In this document: piece after piece, positions 44,744-53,887 of the stretch
How the letters are laid out: each line of letters opens with the position of its first letter
Numbering within the stretch: position 1 is the first letter of the stretch
Assembly: GCA_963758555.1 (NCBI GenBank)
Contig: CAVWVW010000003.1
Span: 1,116,001-1,180,000, forward strand
DNA from: CAIUMH01 sp963758555
Lineage (GTDB): Bacteria; Actinomycetota; Acidimicrobiia; Acidimicrobiales; RAAP-2
Reading direction: 5' to 3'
Length of the DNA stretch: 64,000 nucleotides
Program-made: the position numbers and the translations under genes
The notes under the pieces: model-generated
What the model saw: only the letters and a program-made list of their open reading frames with translations
Database searches by the model: none
Told to the model about the DNA's origin: nothing

Positions 44744-46213
44744 CCTACGGCAAGGTTCTCGTGATCGACGTCGGCACGTCGTCGGTGCGCGCCGGGATCG
44801 TCGACGCGAACGCCCAGGCCAGGACGGTCGAGCAGATCACCTCGCTGCCCTCCACGCCAGCACCTGGCGTCGTGGAGTTCGATGCCGCGGCCATGGGCGA
44901 CGCGGTGCTCTCCGTCGCCCGCAGGACCTTGGCGAGCGAAGGGGACGTCGATGCCATCGGCATCACGAACCAACGAGCCACCACGATCGTCTGGGACGCG
45001 CGTGACGGCCGGCCCATCGGCCCGGCACTCGGCTGGCAGGACCTTCGCACCGTCATCGACTGCCTGATCCTCCAAGGCGAGGGCCTGCGCCTGGCGCCCA
45101 ACGCCTCGGCCACCAAGATCAAGTGGCTGCTCGACACCTTCGACCCGGAGCGCACCGGCGCCGAGCACCTTCGCTTCGGCACGATCGATACCTGGGTGAC
45201 GTGGCTGCTCACGGAGGGCGAGAGCCACATCACCGACGCCACGAACGCCGGCGTGACAGGCCTGCTCGACGTCACCACCGAGCAGTGGGACCCGCACGCC
45301 CTCGAGATCTTGGGCATCCCCGCAGAGCATGCTGCCGAGCATCGTGGACTCCTCAGGCCAGCTCGCCCAGGCCACCGCGCTGCCTGGGGCGCCGATGATC
45401 ACCGGGATCGCAGGCGACCAGCAGGCTTCCCTGGTCGGTCAGGGCTGCACAGTCGAGGGTCTCGCCAAGATCACCTTCGGCACAGGTGGGATGCTCGACA
45501 TGGTCACCGGCACCCAGTCGCCAAGCACTGCACAGCGAAGTGCAGCGGGCACGTTTCCGATCGCCGCCTGGCGTCGCGGTGGGACGACGACGTGGGGGCT
45601 AGAGGCGATCATGCTGTCGGCGGGCAGCTGCGTCGAGTGGCTCCGCGACGACATGGGGTTCTTCGACGACGCCGCCGATTCGGCCGACGTCGCCTTGCGC
45701 TGCGAGTCGAGCGACGGGGTGGTCTTCGTGCCCGCCTTGCTGGGCCTCGCCACCCCTACCTGGGACTTCGGCGCTCGGGGGCTGCTGCTGGGCCTCACCC
45801 GCGGCTCAGGTCGCGCCGAGATCACCCGTGCCGTCCTCGAGGGGGTTGCCCAGCGTGGGCGCGATCTCGTGGAAGCCGCCGAGCAAGATGCCGGTCGCTC
45901 CATCGATTCGCTGCGCGTCGACGGAGGGATGAGCGCCAACGACGTCTTCCTCCAAGCGCTCGCTGACGCCGTCGATCGGCCTATCGAGATCTCGCCAGTG
46001 CTCGAGGCCACGACGCTGGGTGCCGGGGCGCTGGCGGGCATGGCCGTCGGGCTCTGGGACGACGAGCAGGACCTCGCCTCAACGTGGCAACCTCGGGCCA
46101 TCTTCGAACCCCACGAGGACAGCTCCGTGCGCGTCGCTGCTCGAGAGCGGTTCTTAGAAGCCCGACGTCGCTCGGAGAGGACGCTGCCCGATCTGTCCGG
46201 CATCTCGTTCTAG
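44740..46213 (+). CDS. glpK: Glycerol kinase (FGGY family), one frameshift
   Basis: This ATP-dependent kinase makes sn-glycerol-3-phosphate. The first frame has VLVIDVGTSSVRAGIVD and ITNQRATTIVWD; the second has GIAGDQQASLVGQ, FGTGGMLDMVTG and RVDGGMSANDVFLQ. They part near 45325, where dropping one base gives LGIPAEMLPSIVDSSG; repaired length is 490. The GTG start overlaps the stop of the preceding flavoenzyme. Glycerol kinases proper have GWQDxRT and NTPGDQ-type motifs; GWQDLRT is present, but some divergence means another polyol substrate cannot be excluded. Confidence 0.87.
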
Positions 46214-46247
46214 ACGGACCTGCAACCGAGCGTGTGCGAACGACGCA

Positions 46248-47492
46248 CTAGACGCTGACAGCAGTTGCCTCCGCGAAGGTTGATCCCTTGGCCAACAGGG
46301 AGCGGAAGGCCATCAGCTGGCGAGGCCGAGAGACACCGAGCACACCGGTGAGGTAGTCACCTTCGTGGAAGACGACCAAGAAGCGACCCTCGTCATCGGG
46401 CGCCACGACGATCTCGATCTCATCCGCACCTGAGGGGTGGCCGAGCACCTGGATCTTCTTGCCCCATTGGTCTGACCAGAAGTAGGGGACAGCCTCGAAG
46501 ACCGGTGCGTCACGGCGGCCGCCGAGGAGCGACTTGGCCACGTGCGCACCGTGGTCCGCTGCCATCTGCCAGTGCTCGATGCGGACCATCTCATCTCGTC
46601 CTGCGCCGAGCCAGTGGAAGCGAGCGACGTCACCGGCGGCGACGATCCCCGGCGCACAGAAGAGTCGCTCGTCACAGACGATGCCGCCGTCGAGCGCCAA
46701 GCCGGAGCCCTCGAGCCAGCCCGTCGCCGGGATGACGCCGATGCCCACCACGATGAGATCGGCCGCCAGCTCCTCGCCACCTTCAAGGTTGACGACGCCC
46801 GCGTTCGCTCCCGGGCGAGGGGGTCCGATGCCCGCGACGCGGACACCGCAGCGCACCTCGACATCCGTCTTCGCTGGGAGCTCGCCGAGCATCTCGCCCA
46901 CGCTGACTCCCACGATCGGCGAGAGCGGCACGTCGAGCCACTCGAGGATGGTGACGCTGTGGCCCCGGTTGACAGCTTCGGTGGCGACCTCCTGGCCGAT
47001 GAAGCCAGCGCCGACGACGACCACCTTGCCGGGAGGATCGAGGGAGTCGAGATCGCTGCGGATGCCCAGGGCGTCGTCCAGCGTCCGGAGACCGTGGACC
47101 CGCGCTGAGGCGTCCGCTCCGGGCAGAGCCCGGAGGCTGGCCCCGGTGGCTAGCACCACGGCGTCGCTCGTGATCGTCGAGTCGTCGGCCAAGGTAATCG
47201 TGCGAGCCTCGACGTCGAGGGCGGTCGCACGCAGGCCCAGGCGAGCCTCCACGCCGAGCTCCGCGAGCTTGTCGGGGCCGGCCAGCGTGATCTTCTCCGT
47301 CTCCCAAGTGCCCGAGAGGATCTGCTTGCTCAGCGGAGGGCGGTCGTAGGGATGGTGCGGCTCGTCCCCGACCATGATGATCGACCCTGTGAAGCCTTCG
47401 CGTCGGAGCGACTCCGCCGCGCGCAGCCCTGCAAGGGAGGCACCGACGATCGTCACTGATCCGTCGCTCTGGAGCGGCTCGTTCACGTCCAT
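46248..47492 (-). CDS. NAD(P)/FAD-dependent ferredoxin-reductase-type oxidoreductase
   Basis: This 414-residue flavoprotein has an FAD loop (VTIVGASLAGLRAAESLR), the family motif HHPYDRPPLSKQ, a second loop for NAD(P)H (VVVVGAGFIGQEVATEA) and the closing FAD motif APGIVAAGDVARF. It matches reductases for rubredoxins or P450 and dioxygenase ferredoxins. It could reduce the ferredoxin at 8712, as no other such reductase is in the window. It converges on glpK with a 34-base gap and ends the minus-strand group that begins with xseA. Confidence 0.9.
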   Translation of the reverse strand: MDVNEPLQSDGSVTIVGASLAGLRAAESLRREGFTGSIIMVGDEPHHPYDRPPLSKQILSGTWETEKITLAGPDKLAELGVEARLGLRATALDVEARTITLADDSTITSDAVVLATGASLRALPGADASARVHGLRTLDDALGIRSDLDSLDPPGKVVVVGAGFIGQEVATEAVNRGHSVTILEWLDVPLSPIVGVSVGEMLGELPAKTDVEVRCGVRVAGIGPPRPGANAGVVNLEGGEELAADLIVVGIGVIPATGWLEGSGLALDGGIVCDERLFCAPGIVAAGDVARFHWLGAGRDEMVRIEHWQMAADHGAHVAKSLLGGRRDAPVFEAVPYFWSDQWGKKIQVLGHPSGADEIEIVVAPDDEGRFLVVFHEGDYLTGVLGVSRPRQLMAFRSLLAKGSTFAEATAVSV

Positions 47493-47516
47493 CCTCTCTC
47501 TCGTCTCTCCGCCGGC

Positions 47517-48227
47517 TCAGCCAAAGATGGCGAGCCACTCCTCGACGCTGCGTGGCGCCAGCACCCAGTTTCGCTGCCTGGTGACACCCATGGACTGGCT
47601 GGACTCGGCCGAGTAGCGATGCCCAGGGAAGAGCACCGCCTCGTCCGGGACCTGCAAGAGTCGCTGGGTGAGCGACTCGTACATCGCCACCGGATCGGAC
47701 CCGGGCAGATCAGTCCGCCCGCAGGCGTCCAAGAACAGCGTGTCGCCCGAGACGAGACGGCTCTCGACGAAGAAGCACTGGCTGCCCGGCGTGTGCCCTG
47801 GCGTGTGGATGAGGGTGATGTCCACCTCGCCCACGGCGACCCGATCACCTGACTCGTGACCGATCAGCTGCGAGGTCACCGAGGTCGTCTGCTCGATCCA
47901 TGGGATCTCGGGGCGCTGGACGTGGATCGGGACGTCGACCTGCTCGAGCAGGTCGACGATCCCCTCGATGTGGAAGCCCATGATGTCTCCGCCGATGTGG
48001 TCAGCGTGATAGTGGGTCGCGAGCACGCCGGTCAGCTTCATGTCATCGGCCGCCAGCACGTCGAGCAGCTCGCTGGTGGCGTAGGCCGGATCGACGAGCA
48101 CCGCCTCTCGGGTCACTCGGTCCCCGATCGCGTAGGCGAAGTTCACCATCTGCTGGGCCATCGGATCGTCGGCTGCGAAGTCACGACCGCTCAAGAGCTG
48201 TCGGAAGTAGAGACGGTCCTCGCTCAC
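47517..48227 (-). CDS. MBL-fold metallohydrolase, persulfide-dioxygenase/glyoxalase-II-like
   Basis: This 236-residue protein has the metal site THYHADHIGG, a third His in HTPGHTPGS and the GDTLFLDACGRTDLPGSD segment, followed by LFPGHRYS. The CGRTDLPGSD run is typical of persulfide dioxygenases (ETHE1-like), which keep a single iron. It probably oxidises glutathione- or mycothiol-type persulfide, or hydrolyses a thioester. The start is a GTG overlapping the xseB stop (GTGA), which links it to the exonuclease genes by translation. Confidence 0.88.
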   Translation of the reverse strand: MSEDRLYFRQLLSGRDFAADDPMAQQMVNFAYAIGDRVTREAVLVDPAYATSELLDVLAADDMKLTGVLATHYHADHIGGDIMGFHIEGIVDLLEQVDVPIHVQRPEIPWIEQTTSVTSQLIGHESGDRVAVGEVDITLIHTPGHTPGSQCFFVESRLVSGDTLFLDACGRTDLPGSDPVAMYESLTQRLLQVPDEAVLFPGHRYSAESSQSMGVTRQRNWVLAPRSVEEWLAIFG

Positions 48228-48493
48228 GCCAGGACCTCGCCGGTGTCCGGGTCGATCGCCACCTCGTCGTCGAGCACGGCCGCCAGTCGAGGTGCGAGCT
48301 CGTCGACCTGCAGCTTGGTGGCCTTCAGTCGGCCGCTCAGCTCGTCGACCAGGGCCGTGGCTCGCTCGAGCTTGGTCACCAGCTCGTCGACGTCGACGTC
48401 GGCGGACTCGAAGAACGCCACGATCTCGTCGAGCTCTTGTGACGCCTCGGCGTAGCTCAGAGCAGAGAGGTCAGGTACCTTCGCCACCATCAT
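48224..48493 (-). CDS. xseB: Exodeoxyribonuclease VII small subunit
   Basis: This 89-residue helical protein fits XseB (LSYAEASQELDEIVAFFES, LERATALVDELSGRL) with the paired helices that wrap the XseA coil. The C-terminal DEVAIDPDTGEVLA tail is an actinobacterial extension. It overlaps xseA upstream by 23 bases and the MBL gene downstream by four bases. Exonuclease VII degrades single-stranded DNA from both ends in repair. Confidence 0.93.
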   Translation of the reverse strand: MMVAKVPDLSALSYAEASQELDEIVAFFESADVDVDELVTKLERATALVDELSGRLKATKLQVDELAPRLAAVLDDEVAIDPDTGEVLA

Positions 48494-49835
48494 CTCCTGC
48501 GTGCGCTCCTTCGATCACGGTCGAGCGGAGCTCGCCGTCAAACATGCGTGTGGTGATCATTGCACCCTTCGAAACCCCACCGACTGATCGCAGGATTCGT
48601 CCCTGCTCGTCCGTCGTCAGGCTCCACCCACGCGCCAGCGTGCGAGCGGGATCGTAGGCGCCGAGGAGCCGCCGGCGACCGTCGAGCTCAGCTGACCGAG
48701 TGGCAAGTCGGGCGGCGATCGAGGGCACCAGGCGAGTCGCTCGCTGTGCGAGCGACTCAGCCGAACGCGAGAGGAGCGACGTGGGAGCGACCTGGAGCCG
48801 GCTCCTCGCGTAGTGGAGGGCCCGGTCATGCTCTCGCACGCAGCCACGGGCCCGGGCGACCAGGGTCGCTCGCATCTGCTGATGAGCCCGGGTCTCGCTC
48901 TCGACGAGCTCGACGGCGACGGTGGAGACCAGGCGAGCGGCGTCGAGGATCCCGCGCCAGTAGGTCCCCACTCGAACCGCAATCGCCGCGCCGCAGGCGG
49001 TGGGCGTGATGTGCCGCTCGTGAGCCACCAGATCAGCCACCGACTCATCGCCCGTGTGCCCGATGCCCGTGTGCACGGGCGTCGCGCACGTGGCGATGGC
49101 TCGGGCGACCAAGGGTGCGTCAAAGACGGCGAGGTCCGCCTTCGAGCCGCCGCCTCGAACCAGACAGATCACGTCGACGCCATGGGTATCGAGCGCACCG
49201 ATCGCCTGAGCGATCGCGGCCGCCGCTGCGTGACCCTGGACGGCGGTCGGGACCACGGTGACGGAGAAGGCGAGACAAGATGCCTCGAGCTGACCGAGGA
49301 AGTCTCTGAAGCCCTCCGTGCCGGGACTACCGACGAGCCCGACTCGCAGGGGAACCAGCACGGGTGCGAGCTGACGCTGCGCGTCGAAGAGGCCTTCCGC
49401 CACCAGCGCGTCGATGAGCGCCTGGCGTTCACGAGCCAACCGTCCGAGGAGCGCATCAGAGTTGATGTCAGCGATCGTGAAGTCGATCTCGGCGCGAGCT
49501 CGATAGAACCCCACCGTGCCGCGCGCCACGATCGTCATGCCCGCTTCGAGCCCGACGCCCTCTCGGCGCAGCCGCGCCTTGAGCGGTCCCCAGGTCTGCT
49601 TCCAGCACTTGGCCTTGAGCACCGGGGCGTTGCGCTCGCCCTTGTCGTCAGCGTCGACCACGTCGATGTACGCGTGACCAGAGGCGGCTTCGGTGATCTT
49701 CTGGATCTCCCCCACCACCCAGAGCTCTCGGCCCCGAGGGAACGCGTCCGCCAGCGCTCGCTCGATCTCGTCGTAGAGCTCGCCAATCGAGTGGGCGCCA
49801 ACTTCGGGACCCTCGAGCTGGGCTTCGGTTGCCAT
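48471..49835 (-). CDS. xseA: Exodeoxyribonuclease VII large subunit
   Basis: The 454-residue catalytic subunit has an N-terminal OB fold (LWVVGEIQKITEAASGHAYI), the core motif VRGGGSKADLAVFD and TGIGHTGDESVADLVA, then a long coiled coil and the end PARTLARGWSLTT. ATG 49835 was chosen because the OB fold begins just after; the longer frame from 49898 runs towards the rnpB promoter zone. It is divergent from rnpB. With XseB it trims single-stranded DNA. Confidence 0.95.
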   Translation of the reverse strand: MATEAQLEGPEVGAHSIGELYDEIERALADAFPRGRELWVVGEIQKITEAASGHAYIDVVDADDKGERNAPVLKAKCWKQTWGPLKARLRREGVGLEAGMTIVARGTVGFYRARAEIDFTIADINSDALLGRLARERQALIDALVAEGLFDAQRQLAPVLVPLRVGLVGSPGTEGFRDFLGQLEASCLAFSVTVVPTAVQGHAAAAAIAQAIGALDTHGVDVICLVRGGGSKADLAVFDAPLVARAIATCATPVHTGIGHTGDESVADLVAHERHITPTACGAAIAVRVGTYWRGILDAARLVSTVAVELVESETRAHQQMRATLVARARGCVREHDRALHYARSRLQVAPTSLLSRSAESLAQRATRLVPSIAARLATRSAELDGRRRLLGAYDPARTLARGWSLTTDEQGRILRSVGGVSKGAMITTRMFDGELRSTVIEGAHAGDDGGEGT

Positions 49836-49908
49836 GGCCCCCAGCGTACTGAGCAGGCTTGTGAGCTCTCCTCTTTCGCGCGCTCGACTGCCATGCAAGA
49901 CTCAGCGT

Positions 49909-50280
<372 letters not shown>

Positions 50281-50304
50281 GCCACTCGACGAGCCTCGAG
50301 TGGC
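50281..50304 (+). terminator. rnpB terminator hairpin
   Basis: GCCACTCGA pairs with TCGAGTGGC over 9 bp around CGAGCC, starting at the base after the rnpB 3' end. No T-run follows. It lies 19 bases before the next start codon. Confidence 0.6.
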
Positions 50305-50323
50305 GGGTCCGTACGATGGGGTC

Positions 50324-52192
50324 GTGAAGTCCTCAGCGCCCTCGAGCCTCGCGCTCGATGCCTACGCGGCCATTCGCTGCGAGGTCCGGCTCCAGCACGC
50401 CCTCGATGACGCCATCGCGCCACCAGATCCCAGTGAGCTGGATGAAGCGGGGCAGCGTCGACGTCAAGAGGGCAGAGCGCACGAGGCAGCGGTCGTCGCT
50501 CGGCTCGCCGAGCTGCTCGGAGATCGCTTGGTGGCCATACCCATCGACGATCGAGCCGAGGCTCGCAGTCTGACCCTCGAGGCTCTGGCTGCCGAGGTGC
50601 CCGTGATCGCACAGGCCTGGCTCCCTGCCGACCTCGAGGGCCATCGACGAGGCCGTCCTGATCTCCTGGTCCACACCGGAGATGGCTACGTCCCCATCGA
50701 GATCAAGAGTCACCTCTTGACCGAGCCAGGTACCGGCTCGGTGCGCTCCTCGCCGCTCGATGCTCCGTTTCCCACCGAAGCGGTAGCCGATCCCAACCGA
50801 CGCCTGCGCAAGAGCGCCGTCTGGTTTGACGATGCGCTCCAGCTGGCGCACTACGTCAGGATGCTCGAAGGCCTCGGGGTGGCCAGCGCCGAGCGCGAGC
50901 TGCTCGGTGGGGTGATCGATCGATCGGCCACCTTGTGGTGGCTTGATCGGCGGATGACGCGTGGGCGAGGGCCCACGCCCCTCGAGGCCTACGACGAGCG
51001 CTTCGCCCACCGGCTCGCCCTCGCAGAGCAGACCTCGAGGCGCAACGTCGATCGAAGCATCCCTCGGGCCGCCGTCCCCTGGTTCCACAAGGAGTGCGAG
51101 CGCTGCGAATACCAGCCGGTCTGCACCGAGGAGCTCGAGGCGATCGACGACGTCAGCCTGGTGCGGTGGTCAAGCCCCACCACGCTGTCTCGCCTCCGCC
51201 TCGCTGGCATCGAGACTCGCCAGCAGCTCGCTGCCCTCGATCTCAACCTGGTCGACCTGGCTGAGCGCCTGAGCCAGATGTCACTCAGCTTTCCCCAGGT
51301 CCTGGAGCTCGCTCGAGAGGTCCCCGCCTCGACGCCGATGGACGAGGTGGTGGGTCGGCGCCTGGGCGTTCGACGTCACCTCGAGCACGCTCGGATCGTG
51401 ACGGCCGCTGACCTCGCCGCCGGCGATCCAGCCACCCTCGAGCTCGCCGGGCACGTGCGGGATCTCGGCCGTCTCGTCCGTCGAGCACGGGCTCGGCTCG
51501 CTGGTGGGGTGCTGCTGAGCATCCCGGGGCTCTCGCTTGACGCAGCACGAGCAGACGTCGAGGTGGACGTCGACATGGAGAGCTCCGGCACCGCTGCCTA
51601 CCTCTGGGGAGCACAGGTGACCGCTCGGACCCACGTGGCGGGCGTAGAGGACGGGTATCGCTCGTTCGTCTCCTTTGAACCGCTCGACGATGACGGCGAG
51701 GCTGCGGTCTTCGCCTCGTTCTGGACGTGGTTCTCCGAGCTGCGAGCCTTGGTTCGCTCGCAAGGCAAGACCTTTCGTGCCTACTGCTTCTGGCGAGCCG
51801 CCGAAGAAGGCCAGATGCGCCGCGCGGCAGCCATCGGCGGTGAGGGTGTCCCCGCACCACGAACCTTGGAGCACTTCTTTCGCTCGGAGGAGTGGGCTGA
51901 CCTCCATGAGCTCGTCAGCCGCCAGATGGTGACCGACGGTCGCCAGGGTCTCAAGGTCCTGGCGACAAGGGCTGGCTTCACCTGGCGTGATGAAGACCCG
52001 AGCGGCGAGGCCTCCATCGGGTGGTACCTCGAAGCCATCGGTGATGACCCCGAGGCAGCGAGGCAAGCGCGAGCCCGGCTGCTCGCATACAACGAAGATG
52101 ACGTGCTCGCCACTCGTGCGCTCAGAGAGTGGCTCGACGGGCCAGCTCGCCTGCTCCCGCTCGTCGATGAGGTGCCGGGCAAGGCTCGCTAA
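50324..52192 (+). CDS. TM0106-family RecB-like nuclease with C-terminal DEDD exonuclease domain
   Basis: This 622-residue protein has an N-terminal PD-(D/E)xK domain (RGRPDLLVHTGDG, then YVPIEIKSH with the catalytic ExK) and a cysteine cluster CERCEYQPVC that, with an N-terminal Cys in IRCEVRL, may hold a 4Fe-4S cluster as in Cas4/AddB. Helix-hairpin-helix-like segments lie in the middle. The C-terminus is an RNase-H-like DEDDy fold (VDVDMESSG with DxE, and LLAYNEDDVLATRAL). Start is a GTG at 50324. It is probably a repair nuclease; no CRISPR array is present. It precedes cydDC with a nine-base gap. Confidence 0.85.
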   Translation: MKSSAPSSLALDAYAAIRCEVRLQHALDDAIAPPDPSELDEAGQRRRQEGRAHEAAVVARLAELLGDRLVAIPIDDRAEARSLTLEALAAEVPVIAQAWLPADLEGHRRGRPDLLVHTGDGYVPIEIKSHLLTEPGTGSVRSSPLDAPFPTEAVADPNRRLRKSAVWFDDALQLAHYVRMLEGLGVASAERELLGGVIDRSATLWWLDRRMTRGRGPTPLEAYDERFAHRLALAEQTSRRNVDRSIPRAAVPWFHKECERCEYQPVCTEELEAIDDVSLVRWSSPTTLSRLRLAGIETRQQLAALDLNLVDLAERLSQMSLSFPQVLELAREVPASTPMDEVVGRRLGVRRHLEHARIVTAADLAAGDPATLELAGHVRDLGRLVRRARARLAGGVLLSIPGLSLDAARADVEVDVDMESSGTAAYLWGAQVTARTHVAGVEDGYRSFVSFEPLDDDGEAAVFASFWTWFSELRALVRSQGKTFRAYCFWRAAEEGQMRRAAAIGGEGVPAPRTLEHFFRSEEWADLHELVSRQMVTDGRQGLKVLATRAGFTWRDEDPSGEASIGWYLEAIGDDPEAARQARARLLAYNEDDVLATRALREWLDGPARLLPLVDEVPGKAR

Positions 52193-52201
52193 CGTCAGGG
52201 C

Positions 52202-53887
52202 GTGTCGATCTCATCCGAGTCTTCAAGCGCGCTCGGGGACAAGCCCTCGATCGACCGGCGACTCTTCGCTGAGGTGCGCAGCGCCCGGCGGGCGCTCGGT
52301 GTCAGCGTGGGGGTCGGCGTCGTCATCACGCTCACGGTCATCGCTCAGATGCTCTTGCTCGCCCACCTGCTGGGGTGGGCGATGAGCTCGAAGCCCGGAC
52401 CCTTCCCCACCGCTCTGGTGCTCGCGTTCGTCGTCGTCCTGGTGGCGCGCTCGGTCGCCGTGGCGCTTGGCGAGACCTTGGCGACGCGTGCGGGCGCCAC
52501 CGTGACCTCCGAGCTTCGGCGCTCTCTGCTCTCCTCGCTCATCCGACGAGGCCCCGGGGGCCTCGTCGGCGAGCGGAGCGGCGCCGTGACGCTGACCGCC
52601 ACCCGAGGCCTGCGGTCGCTTGAGCCGTACTTCGGCCGCTACCTCCCGGCGATCGTGGTCGCCCTCCTCGCACCGCCGGTGGCGCTGATCACCTTGGCCG
52701 TCCTCGACTGGCCGTCCGCGCTCATCGCGCTGGGTCTCGCGCTCCTGATCCCGTTCACCATGGTGCGCCTCGGGCGTCGAGCTGCCGCCGAGAGCGACAG
52801 GCAGTGGCGTCGCCTCTCGTCGATGTCAGGCCGCTACCTCGAGCTGCTGCGCGGCATCCCGACGCTACGCGCCCTCGGACGGGTCGATCGCGGGCGCGCC
52901 GAGGTCGTCGCGGCGAACGAGGCGCTGAGCGACAGCGTGGACGCCACCTTGCGCGCCGCCCTCCTCTCGTCTGCCGCACTCGAGTTCCTCGCTGGAGTGG
53001 GGGTTGGTCTGGTGGCCATGCTGGCGGGGCTTCGGCTCCTCAACGGCAGCTTCGAGGTCATACCCGCTCTCGCCGTCGTCTTGATCACCCCTGAGGTCTT
53101 CCTCCCGCTGCGCCGAGCTGGCGCCGAGTTCCATGCCAGCACCGAGGGCCGCTCAGCGGCGGCGAGCATCTTTGAGGCGATCGACGGGCTCTCGGCGGAC
53201 GCCGTCCCGCACGCTCACGAGACGTCCGACCCCTCGGTCCGCATCTCGCCCCTCGACGTCGACGACGTCAGCGTCCGCTACGGCGAGCATCGGGTGCTGT
53301 CCGCCGTGAGCTTCACCTTGGGCCCGCGCGAGCACCTGGTGCTCGAGGGACCCTCGGGCGCCGGGAAGACCACCCTGCTCTCGCTGCTCTGCGGCTTCGT
53401 CCCGCCCGATGGCGGAGCCGTCCTCTTCGGTGGCCACGCGCCCGATCTGGGCACGTGGGGGTCGCTGCGCAACCTCATCTCCCTGGTGCCCCAGCGTCCG
53501 CACGTCTTTGCTGCATCGGTTCGAGACAACCTGACCCTCGGCCTCGAGCTCGACGACGCCAGCTTGCGCGACGCCCTCGAGAGCGTGGGCCTGGCGCACC
53601 TGGCGCCCTCGTCGGCTGGTGGCCTCGACCGAGAGCTCGCCGAGAGCGGGCTGAGCATCAGCGCCGGCGAGCGCCAGCGCCTCGGTCTCGCTCGAGCACT
53701 GGTCCAAGACCGACCCCTGGTGCTCCTCGATGAGCCGACCGCCCACCTCGACGAGGCGACGACCGCCCAGCTGCGCAGCGCGCTCGGCGGCTGGCTGGCA
53801 GAGCGCACCGTCGTGGAGGCCACCCACCGGATCGGGCTCCTCGGCGTCGGTGCCCACCGGCTTCGCCTCGAGGCGACCTCCCGATGA
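52202..53887 (+). CDS. cydD: ABC exporter subunit CydD
   Basis: This 561-residue half-transporter has about six membrane helices in the first 300 residues and an ATPase with Walker A GPSGAGKTT, Q-loop VPQRPHVF, the signature in LSISAGERQRLGLARAL (an SAGER variant of LSGGQ) and Walker B LVLLDEPTAHLDE. With CydC it exports glutathione or cysteine-like thiols, or handles heme, for assembly of cytochrome bd oxidase. The GTG start is nine bases after the nuclease gene. The ATGA overlap with cydC implies fixed stoichiometry. cydAB is not in the window. Confidence 0.9.
   Translation: MSISSESSSALGDKPSIDRRLFAEVRSARRALGVSVGVGVVITLTVIAQMLLLAHLLGWAMSSKPGPFPTALVLAFVVVLVARSVAVALGETLATRAGATVTSELRRSLLSSLIRRGPGGLVGERSGAVTLTATRGLRSLEPYFGRYLPAIVVALLAPPVALITLAVLDWPSALIALGLALLIPFTMVRLGRRAAAESDRQWRRLSSMSGRYLELLRGIPTLRALGRVDRGRAEVVAANEALSDSVDATLRAALLSSAALEFLAGVGVGLVAMLAGLRLLNGSFEVIPALAVVLITPEVFLPLRRAGAEFHASTEGRSAAASIFEAIDGLSADAVPHAHETSDPSVRISPLDVDDVSVRYGEHRVLSAVSFTLGPREHLVLEGPSGAGKTTLLSLLCGFVPPDGGAVLFGGHAPDLGTWGSLRNLISLVPQRPHVFAASVRDNLTLGLELDDASLRDALESVGLAHLAPSSAGGLDRELAESGLSISAGERQRLGLARALVQDRPLVLLDEPTAHLDEATTAQLRSALGGWLAERTVVEATHRIGLLGVGAHRLRLEATSR

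Noticed and set aside
14740..46213. Genuine pseudogenes (zwf, E2, aceE, trpD, glpK and others)
   Set aside because: Each has one indel (two in aceE) and no further decay, and together they are core functions. Sequence error is simpler, though not proven.
46229..46256. Weak bulged hairpin between glpK and the flavoprotein gene
   Set aside because: The two 5-bp stems are separated by a three-base bulge and overlap the stop codon, so support for a terminator is poor.
50324..52192. CRISPR-Cas4 gene
   Set aside because: No repeat array or other cas gene is seen; the C-terminal exonuclease domain fits the TM0106 family instead.
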